Part shown: piece after piece, positions 7,265 to 15,010 of the stretch | Position numbering within the stretch: the first letter of the stretch is position 1 | How the letters are laid out: each line of letters starts with the position of its first letter | Source of the DNA: Darwinibacter acetoxidans_A | Lineage (GTDB): Bacteria > Bacillota > Limnochordia > Darwinibacteriales > Darwinibacteriaceae | Assembly (NCBI GenBank): GCA_041936745.1 | Contig: JBHGWS010000129.1 | Span: 1-17,743, forward strand | DNA: 17,743 nucleotides | Reading direction: 5' to 3' | Notes under the pieces: generated by a model | The model's database searches: none | Told to the model about the DNA's origin: nothing | The model's input: only the letters and a program-made list of their open reading frames with translations | Translations under genes and position numbers: made by a program

Positions 7265-8083
7265 ATGGAAATTGGAATTATCCCTCATGTAAATAAACCG
7301 GCCGCACTCGCTCTCACGGACGAGCTGGTTAATTTTCTTAACGCTCGAAATATTACGCCTCAAATCGTTAAACAGCCCAACCAATCCCATCTGGAACAAT
7401 TTGATATTGTTGTGGTTCTCGGCGGCGACGGGACTTTATTAAACGCGGCGCGGCTTACCAGTGAGGTGCAGGTACCCGTGTTTGGCGTCAACGTAGGCCA
7501 TTTGGGTTTTTTAACGGAGGTGGAAACCGAGGGGCTTTTTCCTGCCATGGAAAAACTCCTGGCAGGTGATTACAGCTTGGAAGAGCGCATGCTGATCGAG
7601 GCCCGGGTTTTAAGGCGCGATGAAAAAATAGGGCGTTATTTAGCATTGAACGATTTTGTGATCACCCGCGGCACATTCGCCCGCATCATCGATCTGAGTA
7701 TTTTCATTGACGAACAGCACGTAACCGATTATGTTGCAGACGGTGTGATTGTAGCGACGCCCACGGGCTCAACCGCCTATTCCCTTTCCGCCGGCGGGCC
7801 GATTATTGAGCCGCTCCTGGAGTCAATCTGCATCACTCCCATCTGCCCTCATTCCCTCTCTTCCCGCTCTGTTTTGGCACGTCCGCAGGCACAGGTCTGC
7901 CTGCGCTTAAACAGCGCCAGTGAGGAAGTAATGCTGACCATAGACGGCCAGCAGGGTTTTCCCATGAAAAGCGGTGATCGCGTCTACATCAAAAAAGCTC
8001 CTAAACCCGCTTTATTTGTCAAATTAAGCGGCCGGGGCTTTTTTCAGGTGCTGCACACCAGGTTGAAAATGCCCAAGACTTGA
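7265..8083 (+). CDS. nadK: NAD kinase
   Basis: NadK phosphorylates NAD to NADP. The 272-residue protein has GGDGT (53-57), NVGHLGFLTE (76-85), ND (129-130) and the TPTGSTAYSLSAGGP segment (165-179), all hallmarks of the family. The ICITPICPHSLSSR part following it is also typical. Length is normal for Firmicute NadK. The ATG at 7265 lies 7 nt behind AAAGGAG (7251-7257), which overlaps the tlyA stop. The gap to argR is 9 nt. Confidence 0.96.
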   Translation: MEIGIIPHVNKPAALALTDELVNFLNARNITPQIVKQPNQSHLEQFDIVVVLGGDGTLLNAARLTSEVQVPVFGVNVGHLGFLTEVETEGLFPAMEKLLAGDYSLEERMLIEARVLRRDEKIGRYLALNDFVITRGTFARIIDLSIFIDEQHVTDYVADGVIVATPTGSTAYSLSAGGPIIEPLLESICITPICPHSLSSRSVLARPQAQVCLRLNSASEEVMLTIDGQQGFPMKSGDRVYIKKAPKPALFVKLSGRGFFQVLHTRLKMPKT

Positions 8084-8092
8084 GGTGGTCGA

Positions 8093-8569
8093 ATGAAAAG
8101 CAAGCGGCAGGCTCAACTGTTGAAGATAGTAGAAAAACGGGAAGTGGAAACGCAGGAAGAGCTCATGCACTATCTGCGGGAATACGGAATCAAAGTAACC
8201 CAAGCCACGATTTCCAGGGATATCAAAGAGCTTCGGCTGGCCAAAGTCCCCAACGGCAGGGGCGGCTATAAATATTCGCTGCCGGCGGGTATGGTTAAAG
8301 GGGACCTTTACCGCCGGGCAAAGCGCATTTTCAAGGACTACGTGCGCAGCGTAGATCACAGCGGCCAGTTAATTTTAATTAAAACTTACCCCGGGGGCGC
8401 CCATGCGGTGGCGGCCATCATCGATGAGCTGAAGCTGCCGGGAATGATGGGCAGTGTGGCCGGCGACGATTCAATAATCGTTTTAACCCGCGCCAAAGAA
8501 GAAGAGGTTAAACCCAGCGGCCCGACGGGGGAAGTGTTTTTTAAGCTCCGGGAATTGTTAGAGGGGTGA
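8093..8569 (+). CDS. argR: Arginine repressor ArgR
   Basis: ArgR is a hexameric, arginine-sensing transcription factor controlling arginine synthesis and catabolism. The N-terminal winged helix (about 1-70) holds the DNA-contact core TQATISRDIKELRL (36-49, with Ser41-Arg42). The C-terminal domain carries the arginine-binding and oligomerization motif GSVAGDDS (120-127, Asp125-Asp126) and the preceding IKTYPGGAHAVAAIID helix. At 158 residues it is slightly longer than the common length of about 150. It starts 9 nt after nadK behind AGGTGG and ends 4 nt before recN. I saw no convincing ARG box near the gene. Its place between nadK and recN is conserved across Firmicutes and does not by itself show a link to the glutamate operon. 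Confidence 0.95.
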   Translation: MKSKRQAQLLKIVEKREVETQEELMHYLREYGIKVTQATISRDIKELRLAKVPNGRGGYKYSLPAGMVKGDLYRRAKRIFKDYVRSVDHSGQLILIKTYPGGAHAVAAIIDELKLPGMMGSVAGDDSIIVLTRAKEEEVKPSGPTGEVFFKLRELLEG

Positions 8570-8573
8570 GTGT

Positions 8574-10256
8574 GTGCTGAAGGAGCTGCATATCCGTAAT
8601 TTTGCTTTAATCGAAGAGTTGGAATTATCCTTTTACTCGGGCTTCAGTGTCTTAACCGGTGAAACGGGTGCCGGCAAGTCCATTATCATCGATGCCTTAA
8701 GCCTGCTTTTAGGTGCCCGGGCCTCCGTGGAAATGATCAGAAGCGGTGCCGAGTCTTCTGTCATAGAGGGCAGTTTTTCCGTGATTGAGGAAATCAAGCC
8801 CCTTTTGGTTGAATGGGGCTATGAAGAAGATGAAGAGTTAATTCTGGCCAGGGAAATCTACCGCAGCGGCAGGAATAAATGCCGGGTTAACGGGCGGCTG
8901 GCTACAGCGGGCCAGTTGGCGGAATTGGGTTCTTTTCTGGTGGACATTGTGGGCCAGCACGACAGTCAGAGCCTTTTAAAAACAGGCAGCCACCTGAAAT
9001 TATTAGATTCCTTCGGCTCCGAAAAACACGCCGCGGCGGTTCGGGAAGTAGAGGCACTCTACCAAAAATGGCTCGCCATCCGCCAAGAACAAAAGCGGCT
9101 GGCGAGCGATGAAAGGGAGCGCAATCGGCGCATTGATCTTTTGGAGTTTCAAATCGAGGAAATTAACGGGGCAAATTTAAAAATAGGTGAAGAGGAAGAG
9201 TTGAGCCTAAAGCAGTCCCGCCTAAATAACCTCGATCGGCTCCGCCGGGCCGTAGAATATGCCCATCTGACTTTAGCCGGTTCCGACGAGCAGGAAGAGT
9301 CAATTATGCTCCGCTTAGGCCGAGCCGAAGGAGAGCTGAGAAGGGCCGCCGCTTTGGATTCCTCCTTGGAACCGCTGGTCGAGTCCTATGTCGGGGCTTC
9401 TCTGCAACTGGAAGAGTTAAACCGGGAGCTGCGCGGCTATCTAGAAGGTTTGGCCGCTGATCCCAATCTTTTGCAGGAAGTGGAACTGCGCCTCGATTTA
9501 ATCGCCAATTTAAAGAGAAAGTATGGGGCGACAGTAAAAGAAATTATAGAGTATGGGCAGTCGGCAGAAAAGGAGTTAGCCGATCTGAAAAACAGTGAGG
9601 TCCGTTTTGACGAGCTGGAGAGTGAAGCGCAAAGGGCGGCGGCGGACTGGCTGGCAGCGGCAGGCGGATTATCGCAAGCGCGCAAGAAATTAGGCGGCGA
9701 GCTGGAAAAACGGATCGAAAGCGAATTAGCCGATTTGAACATGAAAAATACGAAGTTCTCGGTGCAGTTCTCGGAACAATTAAATAACGAGCCCCGCCCG
9801 GGAGGCTTAGAAAACGTGGAATTCATGATCTCCCCCAACCCGGGTGAGGAATTAAAGCCGTTGGCGAAAATTGCGTCGGGCGGTGAGCTTTCTCGGATCA
9901 TGTTGGCGCTGAAAGCCATCTTAGCCCAGGCAGAAGGGATACCTACGGTGATTTTTGATGAGATTGACGCGGGGTTGGGCGGGCGGACGGCGGTTAATTT
10001 AGGTGAAAAATTGTATCATTTAGGCAATTTCAGGCAGGTTTTCTGTGTTACGCACCTACCCGTTATTGCAGGTTATGCCTCTAACCACTATTCCGTCCGT
10101 AAATTTACGGAGGAAGAGAGGACAAAAGTGGCCGCGGCATTTTTAGCGAAGGAAGAGCGGGTTAGCGAACTTGCCCGCATGTTGGGCGGCGAAGCAGGCG
10201 AAGACATCACTTATGAACACGCGCAAAAACTTTTAGGCAGAGCGTATGGCAGCTAG
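8574..10256 (+). CDS. recN: DNA repair protein RecN
   Basis: RecN is an SMC-like ATPase that acts early in double-strand break repair, bringing DNA ends together with RecA. The 560-residue protein has Walker A GETGAGKS (29-36), a Q-loop region DIVGQHDSQSLL (124-135), a long coiled-coil middle (about 155-390), the ABC signature SGGELSR (435-441), Walker B VIFDEIDAG (459-467) and an H-loop THLP (493-496). All ATPase motifs are intact and the length is normal. The start is the GTG at 8574, 7 nt behind GAGGGG (8561-8566), which overlaps the argR end. A 72-nt gap to spoIVB follows. Confidence 0.96.
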   Translation: MLKELHIRNFALIEELELSFYSGFSVLTGETGAGKSIIIDALSLLLGARASVEMIRSGAESSVIEGSFSVIEEIKPLLVEWGYEEDEELILAREIYRSGRNKCRVNGRLATAGQLAELGSFLVDIVGQHDSQSLLKTGSHLKLLDSFGSEKHAAAVREVEALYQKWLAIRQEQKRLASDERERNRRIDLLEFQIEEINGANLKIGEEEELSLKQSRLNNLDRLRRAVEYAHLTLAGSDEQEESIMLRLGRAEGELRRAAALDSSLEPLVESYVGASLQLEELNRELRGYLEGLAADPNLLQEVELRLDLIANLKRKYGATVKEIIEYGQSAEKELADLKNSEVRFDELESEAQRAAADWLAAAGGLSQARKKLGGELEKRIESELADLNMKNTKFSVQFSEQLNNEPRPGGLENVEFMISPNPGEELKPLAKIASGGELSRIMLALKAILAQAEGIPTVIFDEIDAGLGGRTAVNLGEKLYHLGNFRQVFCVTHLPVIAGYASNHYSVRKFTEEERTKVAAAFLAKEERVSELARMLGGEAGEDITYEHAQKLLGRAYGS

Positions 10257-10328
10257 TTCCTTCAATATCTGCAAGCTGCGCAGGGCAACCTAGAACCAAG
10301 GTCAAGTGCCGAGGGGGTAGGTGGCTTT

Positions 10329-11633
10329 GTGAGACGGGTGGTTTTTCGAGTAATTATGGCTGTGGTGCTCTGCTTTTTTTTGACTGCCGCCACAGCACCT
10401 TATTGGCTTTCTTTAAGCGGCGTCCCTCGTAACCTGCGGGTTTTCCCCGGGATGGATTTATCACTGAAATTGCGGGCGCCGCTTAGGGTGTTTGATGCTG
10501 CGGGCAGGAGAGTTGAATTCTTTAACACAAGTGATTTGGGCAGTACTACTTACCAGGTAAGTTTGTTCCCCTGGCTGCCTTTGGCGGAAGTTGTCGTGGA
10601 TGTCGTCCCCTTAATCCGCCTTTATCCGGGCGGGCAGTCAATTGGCGTGCTGCTCAGTTCCGACGGTTTAATCGTCAACCAAGTAGGCGGGGTTTTAGGC
10701 CTGGACGGTGTGGAGCGCTTTCCGGCTAAGGAAGGGGGGATCCAGCCGGGAGATATCCTTCTTTCCATTGAAGGCCACAAACTGAGGCGCCCGGAACAAG
10801 TCAGCGAAATAATTAACAGCTACGGGGAAAAAAAGAAATCACTCCAGGTAGTAGTTAAGCGGCAGAACCGCACCTTCACCTGCAGTATAAAGCCGGTTAA
10901 GGCTAAAAGGGCGGACGTTTATGGCCGGCAGTCTGTTCATTACCTGCTCGGCGTTTATTTAGAGGACCCGGCCGCAGGTGTGGGCACCATGAGTTTTTAT
11001 GACGAAAAAACGGGCCGTTTCGGTGCCTTGGGCCATACCATTACGGACAGTTTAGGCAGGCCAATCCGCATTGTAGGCGGCAGTATTGTAGAAGCAACGA
11101 TTGACAGTGTCCGCCTGGGCCTGAGGGGATCCCCGGGCGAAAAACTGGGCTTTTTCCAAGGGGAGCAGGACGTTTTAGGCAGTATTGATGCTAACACTGC
11201 TTTCGGTATTTACGGCCAACTGGCCGCCATCCCCGACCACTCTTGTTTTCAAGAACCGCTGCCGGTAGCTTTTGCCCACCAGGTTAAAGAAGGGCCCGCC
11301 CTTATTTACACGGTACTGCAGGGCAGGCGGGTGGAATCATTTTCCGTTGAGATCATCAAAGTGGTAAACCAAACAAAACCTAGTGACAAAGGGATTATTA
11401 TCCAGGTTACGGATGAAAGGCTTTTGGGCGAAACAGGCGGTATTGTCCAGGGCATGTCGGGCAGCCCGATTGTGCAAAACGGCATGCTGGTAGGAGCTGT
11501 AACACACGTGTTTGTCAATGATCCGACAAAGGGTTACGGCAGCTTCGCCGAGTGGATGGTCTACGAGGCAGGCATAGCAGAGGAACTTCCCGCGAACAAT
11601 CACCTTCGCGGGAAGGTTTTTTTTTGCATGTAG
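10329..11633 (+). CDS. spoIVB: SpoIVB, sporulation checkpoint serine peptidase (S55)
   Basis: SpoIVB is made in the forespore, exported to the intermembrane space, and cleaves SpoIVFA, which releases SpoIVFB to activate pro-sigma-K. The 434-residue protein has an N-terminal membrane anchor (about 4-24), a PDZ domain (about 100-190, with the SSDGLIVNQVG and GIQPGDILLSIEG segments) and the S55 peptidase domain. The catalytic triad is visible as His236 (FGALGHTITD), Asp362 (VTDERLLG) and Ser377 (GMSGSPI), almost the same numbers as in Bacillus subtilis (236, 363, 378). The GTG start at 10329 follows AGGTGG (10319-10324). The last 17 or so residues beyond the conserved EWMVYEAGI are encoded by an intrinsic terminator. 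I found no clear sigma-F/sigma-G promoter in the 72-nt leader. Spo0A, often next door, is absent. Confidence 0.95.
   Translation: MRRVVFRVIMAVVLCFFLTAATAPYWLSLSGVPRNLRVFPGMDLSLKLRAPLRVFDAAGRRVEFFNTSDLGSTTYQVSLFPWLPLAEVVVDVVPLIRLYPGGQSIGVLLSSDGLIVNQVGGVLGLDGVERFPAKEGGIQPGDILLSIEGHKLRRPEQVSEIINSYGEKKKSLQVVVKRQNRTFTCSIKPVKAKRADVYGRQSVHYLLGVYLEDPAAGVGTMSFYDEKTGRFGALGHTITDSLGRPIRIVGGSIVEATIDSVRLGLRGSPGEKLGFFQGEQDVLGSIDANTAFGIYGQLAAIPDHSCFQEPLPVAFAHQVKEGPALIYTVLQGRRVESFSVEIIKVVNQTKPSDKGIIIQVTDERLLGETGGIVQGMSGSPIVQNGMLVGAVTHVFVNDPTKGYGSFAEWMVYEAGIAEELPANNHLRGKVFFCM
11586..11625 (+). terminator. Strong intrinsic terminator inside the 3' end of spoIVB
   Basis: CTTCCCGCGAA (11586-11596) and TTCGCGGGAAG (11605-11615) form a perfect 11-bp stem with an 8-nt loop, followed after one G by nine T residues (11617-11625). 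The hairpin lies within the spoIVB reading frame, whose stop (11631-11633) is downstream of the T-run. It marks the end of the long OLE-dxs-recN-spoIVB unit and insulates the glutamate mutase operon. Confidence 0.93.
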
Positions 11634-11694
11634 AGAAAGACTCCTATAGGCAGGAAAACATACTAATATAGAAAAGACAATAGGTGGGATGAGG

Positions 11695-12105
11695 ATGGAG
11701 TCAAAAACGTTGATTCTTGGTGTGATAGGCTCAGATGTCCATGCTGTTGGCAACAAAATTTTGGAAATTTCTTTCCAAGAAGCCGGTTTTAACGTTGTCA
11801 ATTTGGGGGTCTTGGTTTCGCAGAAAGAATTTGTGGAGGCGGCCTTGGAAACCGACGCGGATGCCATCATGGTTTCCTCACTGTACGGGCACGGGGAAAT
11901 CGATGTGAGGGGTTTAAGAGAAGCTTTAGTTGAAGCGGGCATCGGTGATATTTTAATGTACATCGGCGGCTACCTGGTAGTGGGCAGCCAAGAGTGGGCG
12001 GATGTGGAAGAAAAATTTAAGCAGCTCGGTTTTGATCGCGTTTACCCGCCGAGCACCCTGCCGGCCGATGTAATCCCAACACTGCGCCAGGATTTAGGCA
12101 TCTAA
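11695..12105 (+). CDS. glmS: Glutamate mutase, cobalamin-binding sigma subunit
   Basis: GlmS (MutS) is the small B12-binding subunit of glutamate mutase, which interconverts L-glutamate and (2S,3S)-3-methylaspartate together with GlmE. I prefer the ATG at 11695 (136 aa) over the one 6 nt upstream: AGGTGG (11682-11687) is 7 nt from it, and the protein then aligns with the clostridial start (MEKKT-like) and numbering. The base-off/His-on motif is SDVHAVG with Asp14, His16 and Gly19; His16 supplies the lower cobalt ligand. VSSLYGHGEID, the YIGGYLVVG strand and FDRVYPP are also typical. The residue between Asp14 and His16 is Val, where I recall Cys in the Clostridium tetanomorphum protein. First gene of the operon; I see no convincing promoter in the 60 nt before it. 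Confidence 0.95.
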   Translation: MESKTLILGVIGSDVHAVGNKILEISFQEAGFNVVNLGVLVSQKEFVEAALETDADAIMVSSLYGHGEIDVRGLREALVEAGIGDILMYIGGYLVVGSQEWADVEEKFKQLGFDRVYPPSTLPADVIPTLRQDLGI

Positions 12106-12119
12106 CGGGAGCGTAGAAA

Positions 12120-13541
12120 ATGACAAAACTAGCGGTTCTGATCGATATAGGCAGCACTTTTACGAAAGCAACGGCGGTGGATTTGGCAAAGCCTGCTTTA
12201 GCCGCCCGGGCAAGCCACCCCACAACTCCCGGGGATGTGAGTTTAGGGCTGCAAAACGCCTTGAGTGAACTGGAAAAGCGTTTGGCGGAGGCAGGTTGGC
12301 AGGAGAAAGAAATAAAAAAAGCTCGGCGGCTGGCCTGTTCCAGTGCCGCGGGCGGTTTGAGGATGATCGCCATTGGCCTGGTACAGGATTTGACGGCCAA
12401 AGCAGCCAGGCAGGCCGCTTTGGGGGCGGGAGCCAGGGTGTTAAAGACCTATTCCTTCCAGTTGACGGAAGGGGATCGCCAGGAAATAAGCGATCTTAAA
12501 CCCGATATTATCCTTTTGGCCGGGGGGACAGACGGCGGCAACTCAGCCACCATTTTGCATAACGCCAAAGTGTTGGCGAGCCTACCGACGGCCGTACCGA
12601 TCGTAATTGCGGGCAACAGATCGGTTGCAGATGAAGTTAACAGTATCTTTCCGCCCGAGTTCAGCACCTATATTGCGGGCAACGTTATGCCTCAAATCGG
12701 TAAATTGGATGTGGAACCAGCCAGGGAAGTGATCAGGCAAGTTTTTATAGAAAAAATTATTTATGCTAAAGGCTTAGATAAGGCGAGCCGGTTAATAGAG
12801 GGTATTTTCATGCCTACCCCTGCCGCCGTCTTGAGTGCGGGGAATTTACTCGCCAAAGGTACGGCGGGAAGAGAGGGCTTTGGTGATCTGGTGATTGTGG
12901 ACATTGGCGGTGCCACCACCGATATTCATTCCCTCGGCGCAGGGCTTCCCACGCAAGCGGGCGTGGTAATGAGGGGGCTGCCGGAACCTTTTGCTAAACG
13001 CACCGTGGAAGGCGACTTAGGCGTTAGGGTCAGTGTCTTGTCTTTGCTGCAGGCCATCGGCAAAGAAAATTTGGCGGCGGCTTTAGATCTTGAGGTTCCC
13101 GAGGTGGAAAAGTGGGCTGCAATACTGCACAATAATCCCCAGGTACTGCCGCAAACCGCGGCGGAAAGAAAATTTGATCACGCTTTAGGTTACGAGGCGG
13201 TTAAAATCGGGGTAGGGCGGCATGTGGGGCGCCTGGCGGAGATTTTCACACCTTCCGGCCGGGTTTGGGTACAGGAAGGCAAAGACCTTTCCGAAGCGGC
13301 CAGCGTGATTGGTACGGGGGGCGTTATGATTAACAGTCAAGATCCCTTTGCCATGCTGAAGGGGGCGGAAAAAAATCCCCAATCACCCTTCGAACTGCGG
13401 CCCCAAAACCCCACTTATTTTCTTGATAAAAATTATCTTTTGGCACCGCTCGGGTTATTGGCAGCCGATTACCCCGCGGTGGCTTTGACTGTCTTGACAG
13501 ATTCACTGCAAGAACACAAGTTTACAAGGAGGGACCAGTAG
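12120..13541 (+). CDS. glmL: GlmL/MutL, glutamate mutase reactivating ATPase
   Basis: This 473-residue protein belongs to the ASKHA (actin/Hsp70-like) MutL family encoded between the two mutase subunits. It is thought to act as a reactivating chaperone that exchanges damaged cobalamin. Visible nucleotide-binding motifs are IDIGSTFTKATAVD (8-21), LAGGTDGGN (133-141) and VVDIGGATTDIHS (259-271 region), with a late GTGGVMI motif of the adenosine site. The ATG at 12120 follows GGGAG (12107-12111), 14 nt after glmS. Its stop abuts the glmE start directly. The gene order glmS-glmL-glmE is that of Clostridium tetanomorphum and C. cochlearium. The reactivase role is inferred from the family, not visible here. 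Confidence 0.93.
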   Translation: MTKLAVLIDIGSTFTKATAVDLAKPALAARASHPTTPGDVSLGLQNALSELEKRLAEAGWQEKEIKKARRLACSSAAGGLRMIAIGLVQDLTAKAARQAALGAGARVLKTYSFQLTEGDRQEISDLKPDIILLAGGTDGGNSATILHNAKVLASLPTAVPIVIAGNRSVADEVNSIFPPEFSTYIAGNVMPQIGKLDVEPAREVIRQVFIEKIIYAKGLDKASRLIEGIFMPTPAAVLSAGNLLAKGTAGREGFGDLVIVDIGGATTDIHSLGAGLPTQAGVVMRGLPEPFAKRTVEGDLGVRVSVLSLLQAIGKENLAAALDLEVPEVEKWAAILHNNPQVLPQTAAERKFDHALGYEAVKIGVGRHVGRLAEIFTPSGRVWVQEGKDLSEAASVIGTGGVMINSQDPFAMLKGAEKNPQSPFELRPQNPTYFLDKNYLLAPLGLLAADYPAVALTVLTDSLQEHKFTRRDQ

Positions 13542-14999
13542 TTGGCGGAGCACCTAACTCACGAAAAATTGGACTGGGAGCAGCTGCAAAAAGAAAGGGA
13601 TTCTGTCCTGGCGGGATGGATCACGGGAAAGGAGGTGGATTTGGCGGAGGCTATCCAATTTCATAAAAGCCTTTCCCCTGAATTGAATTTCGGTTTGCGT
13701 TTGGCAAAAGCTAAGGATGAGGGCTTAACCTTAGCCCAGCCGAGAGCCGGTGTAGCTGATTTGAAAAGCCATTTGGAATTACTTTTATTCTTACAAAATG
13801 AAGGCGGTGCCGATCTTTTACCTACGACAATTGATTCTTACACGCGGCAGAATCGTTACGAAGAAGCGGAAAAGGGCTTGGAAGAAAGTATCAGGGAAGG
13901 GAGATCCCTTTTGAACGGCTACCCCGCTGTCAATCACGGAGTCGCCAACTCCAGGCGGCTGGTGGAAAGCCTTGCTGTACCTGTCCAAATCCGCCACGGT
14001 ACCCCTGATGCCCGCCTGCTTGCGGAAATTACTTTGGCCGCAGGGTTTACTGCCTTTGAAGGCGGCGGCATTTCCTATAATATACCATATGCGAAAAGAG
14101 TGCCGCTGGAAAAAAGCATTAGGGATTGGCAGTATTTGGACCGCCTGGTCGGTTATTACGAAGAGAACGGCGTAACCATTAACCGGGAACCTTTCGGCCC
14201 TTTAACGGGTACCTTGGTGGCGCCCAGTATTTCCCACAGCGTTGCGGTAATTGAAGCAATTTTAGCGGCGAAACAGGGAGTAAAAAATATTACGGTGGGC
14301 TACGGCCAGTGCGGCAACCTCACGCAAGATGTTGCAGCCTTACAGACCCTTCCCGTTATCGTGGAAGAATATTTGCGCGCCGAAAATTTAACCGATGTGG
14401 AAGTTACCAGCGTTTTTCACCAATGGATGGGCGGCTTCCCCGCAGATGAAGCCCGAGCTTACGGTGTAATATCACTGGGGGCAGCGGCTGCTGCTTTAGG
14501 CAGGGCCACTAAAGTTATAGTTAAAACAACCCACGAAGCTTTAGGCATACCGACTAAAGAGGCCAACGCCCAAGGTGTGCGGGCAACAAAACAGGTTCTC
14601 AGCATGCTGAGGGGCCAAGAGTACCCGGAAAACCCTCTCTTAGCGGAGGAGCGGGAAATTATCCTGACGGAAACGCGCCAAATTTTGAGCAAGACGTTAG
14701 AATTAGGCGATGGCGATTGGGCACAGGGAGCCGTGCGCGCTTTTGCCGCGGGAGTAATCGACGTGCCTTTTGCCCCCAGTATTTATAACGGGGGGCGCAC
14801 CATGCCGGCGCGGGATAATGAAGGGGCGGTACGTTTTCTCGCTTGGGGTAATCTTCCCTTCAGCAAAGAGATCCAAAATTTCCACCGGGATAAACTGGCA
14901 GAGCGGGGCAAGGCAGAAAGGCGTACGCCCAGCTTTCAAATGGTAATCGATGATATTTACGCAATCGGGCAGGGCAGGTTGGTCGGCCGGCCTCGTTAG
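13542..14999 (+). CDS. glmE: Glutamate mutase, catalytic epsilon subunit
   Basis: GlmE (MutE) is the TIM-barrel subunit that holds glutamate while the adenosyl radical formed at GlmS-bound B12 drives the carbon-skeleton rearrangement. The protein has 485 residues, the normal size. Compared with the C. cochlearium enzyme, shifted by two, the glutamate-binding arginine claw is present as Arg68 (AQPRAG), Arg102 (SYTRQNRY) and Arg151 (QIRHGTPDAR), together with His152, Glu173 (FEGGGISYN), Tyr179 and Tyr183. NITVGYGQCGNL and VFHQWMGGFP are also family segments. The start is a TTG at 13542 directly after the glmL stop, behind AAGGAGGG (13526-13533). The enzyme is therefore very probably active. Confidence 0.97.
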   Translation: MAEHLTHEKLDWEQLQKERDSVLAGWITGKEVDLAEAIQFHKSLSPELNFGLRLAKAKDEGLTLAQPRAGVADLKSHLELLLFLQNEGGADLLPTTIDSYTRQNRYEEAEKGLEESIREGRSLLNGYPAVNHGVANSRRLVESLAVPVQIRHGTPDARLLAEITLAAGFTAFEGGGISYNIPYAKRVPLEKSIRDWQYLDRLVGYYEENGVTINREPFGPLTGTLVAPSISHSVAVIEAILAAKQGVKNITVGYGQCGNLTQDVAALQTLPVIVEEYLRAENLTDVEVTSVFHQWMGGFPADEARAYGVISLGAAAAALGRATKVIVKTTHEALGIPTKEANAQGVRATKQVLSMLRGQEYPENPLLAEEREIILTETRQILSKTLELGDGDWAQGAVRAFAAGVIDVPFAPSIYNGGRTMPARDNEGAVRFLAWGNLPFSKEIQNFHRDKLAERGKAERRTPSFQMVIDDIYAIGQGRLVGRPR

Positions 15000-15010
15000 G
15001 AGATGAGAAA

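Noticed and set aside
11659..11665. CATACTA, matching a sigma-F/sigma-G -10 element, upstream of glmS
   Set aside because: No -35 element lies at the right distance (the nearest GCATG is 28 nt away), and forespore control of glutamate mutase would be unexpected.
11624..11669. Sigma-A promoter candidates (TTGCAT, TATAGG, TAATAT) before glmS
   Set aside because: Spacings are wrong or matches are too poor to call a promoter, although some promoter for the operon must exist nearby.
11634..11694. Cobalamin riboswitch in front of the B12-dependent mutase operon
   Set aside because: Only about 60 nt separate the terminator from the start, too short for the roughly 200-nt cobalamin aptamer.
11337..11963. 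Minus-strand frame of 208 aa across the spoIVB-glmS junction
   Set aside because: It runs antisense through two secure genes and the terminator, with no protein family features.
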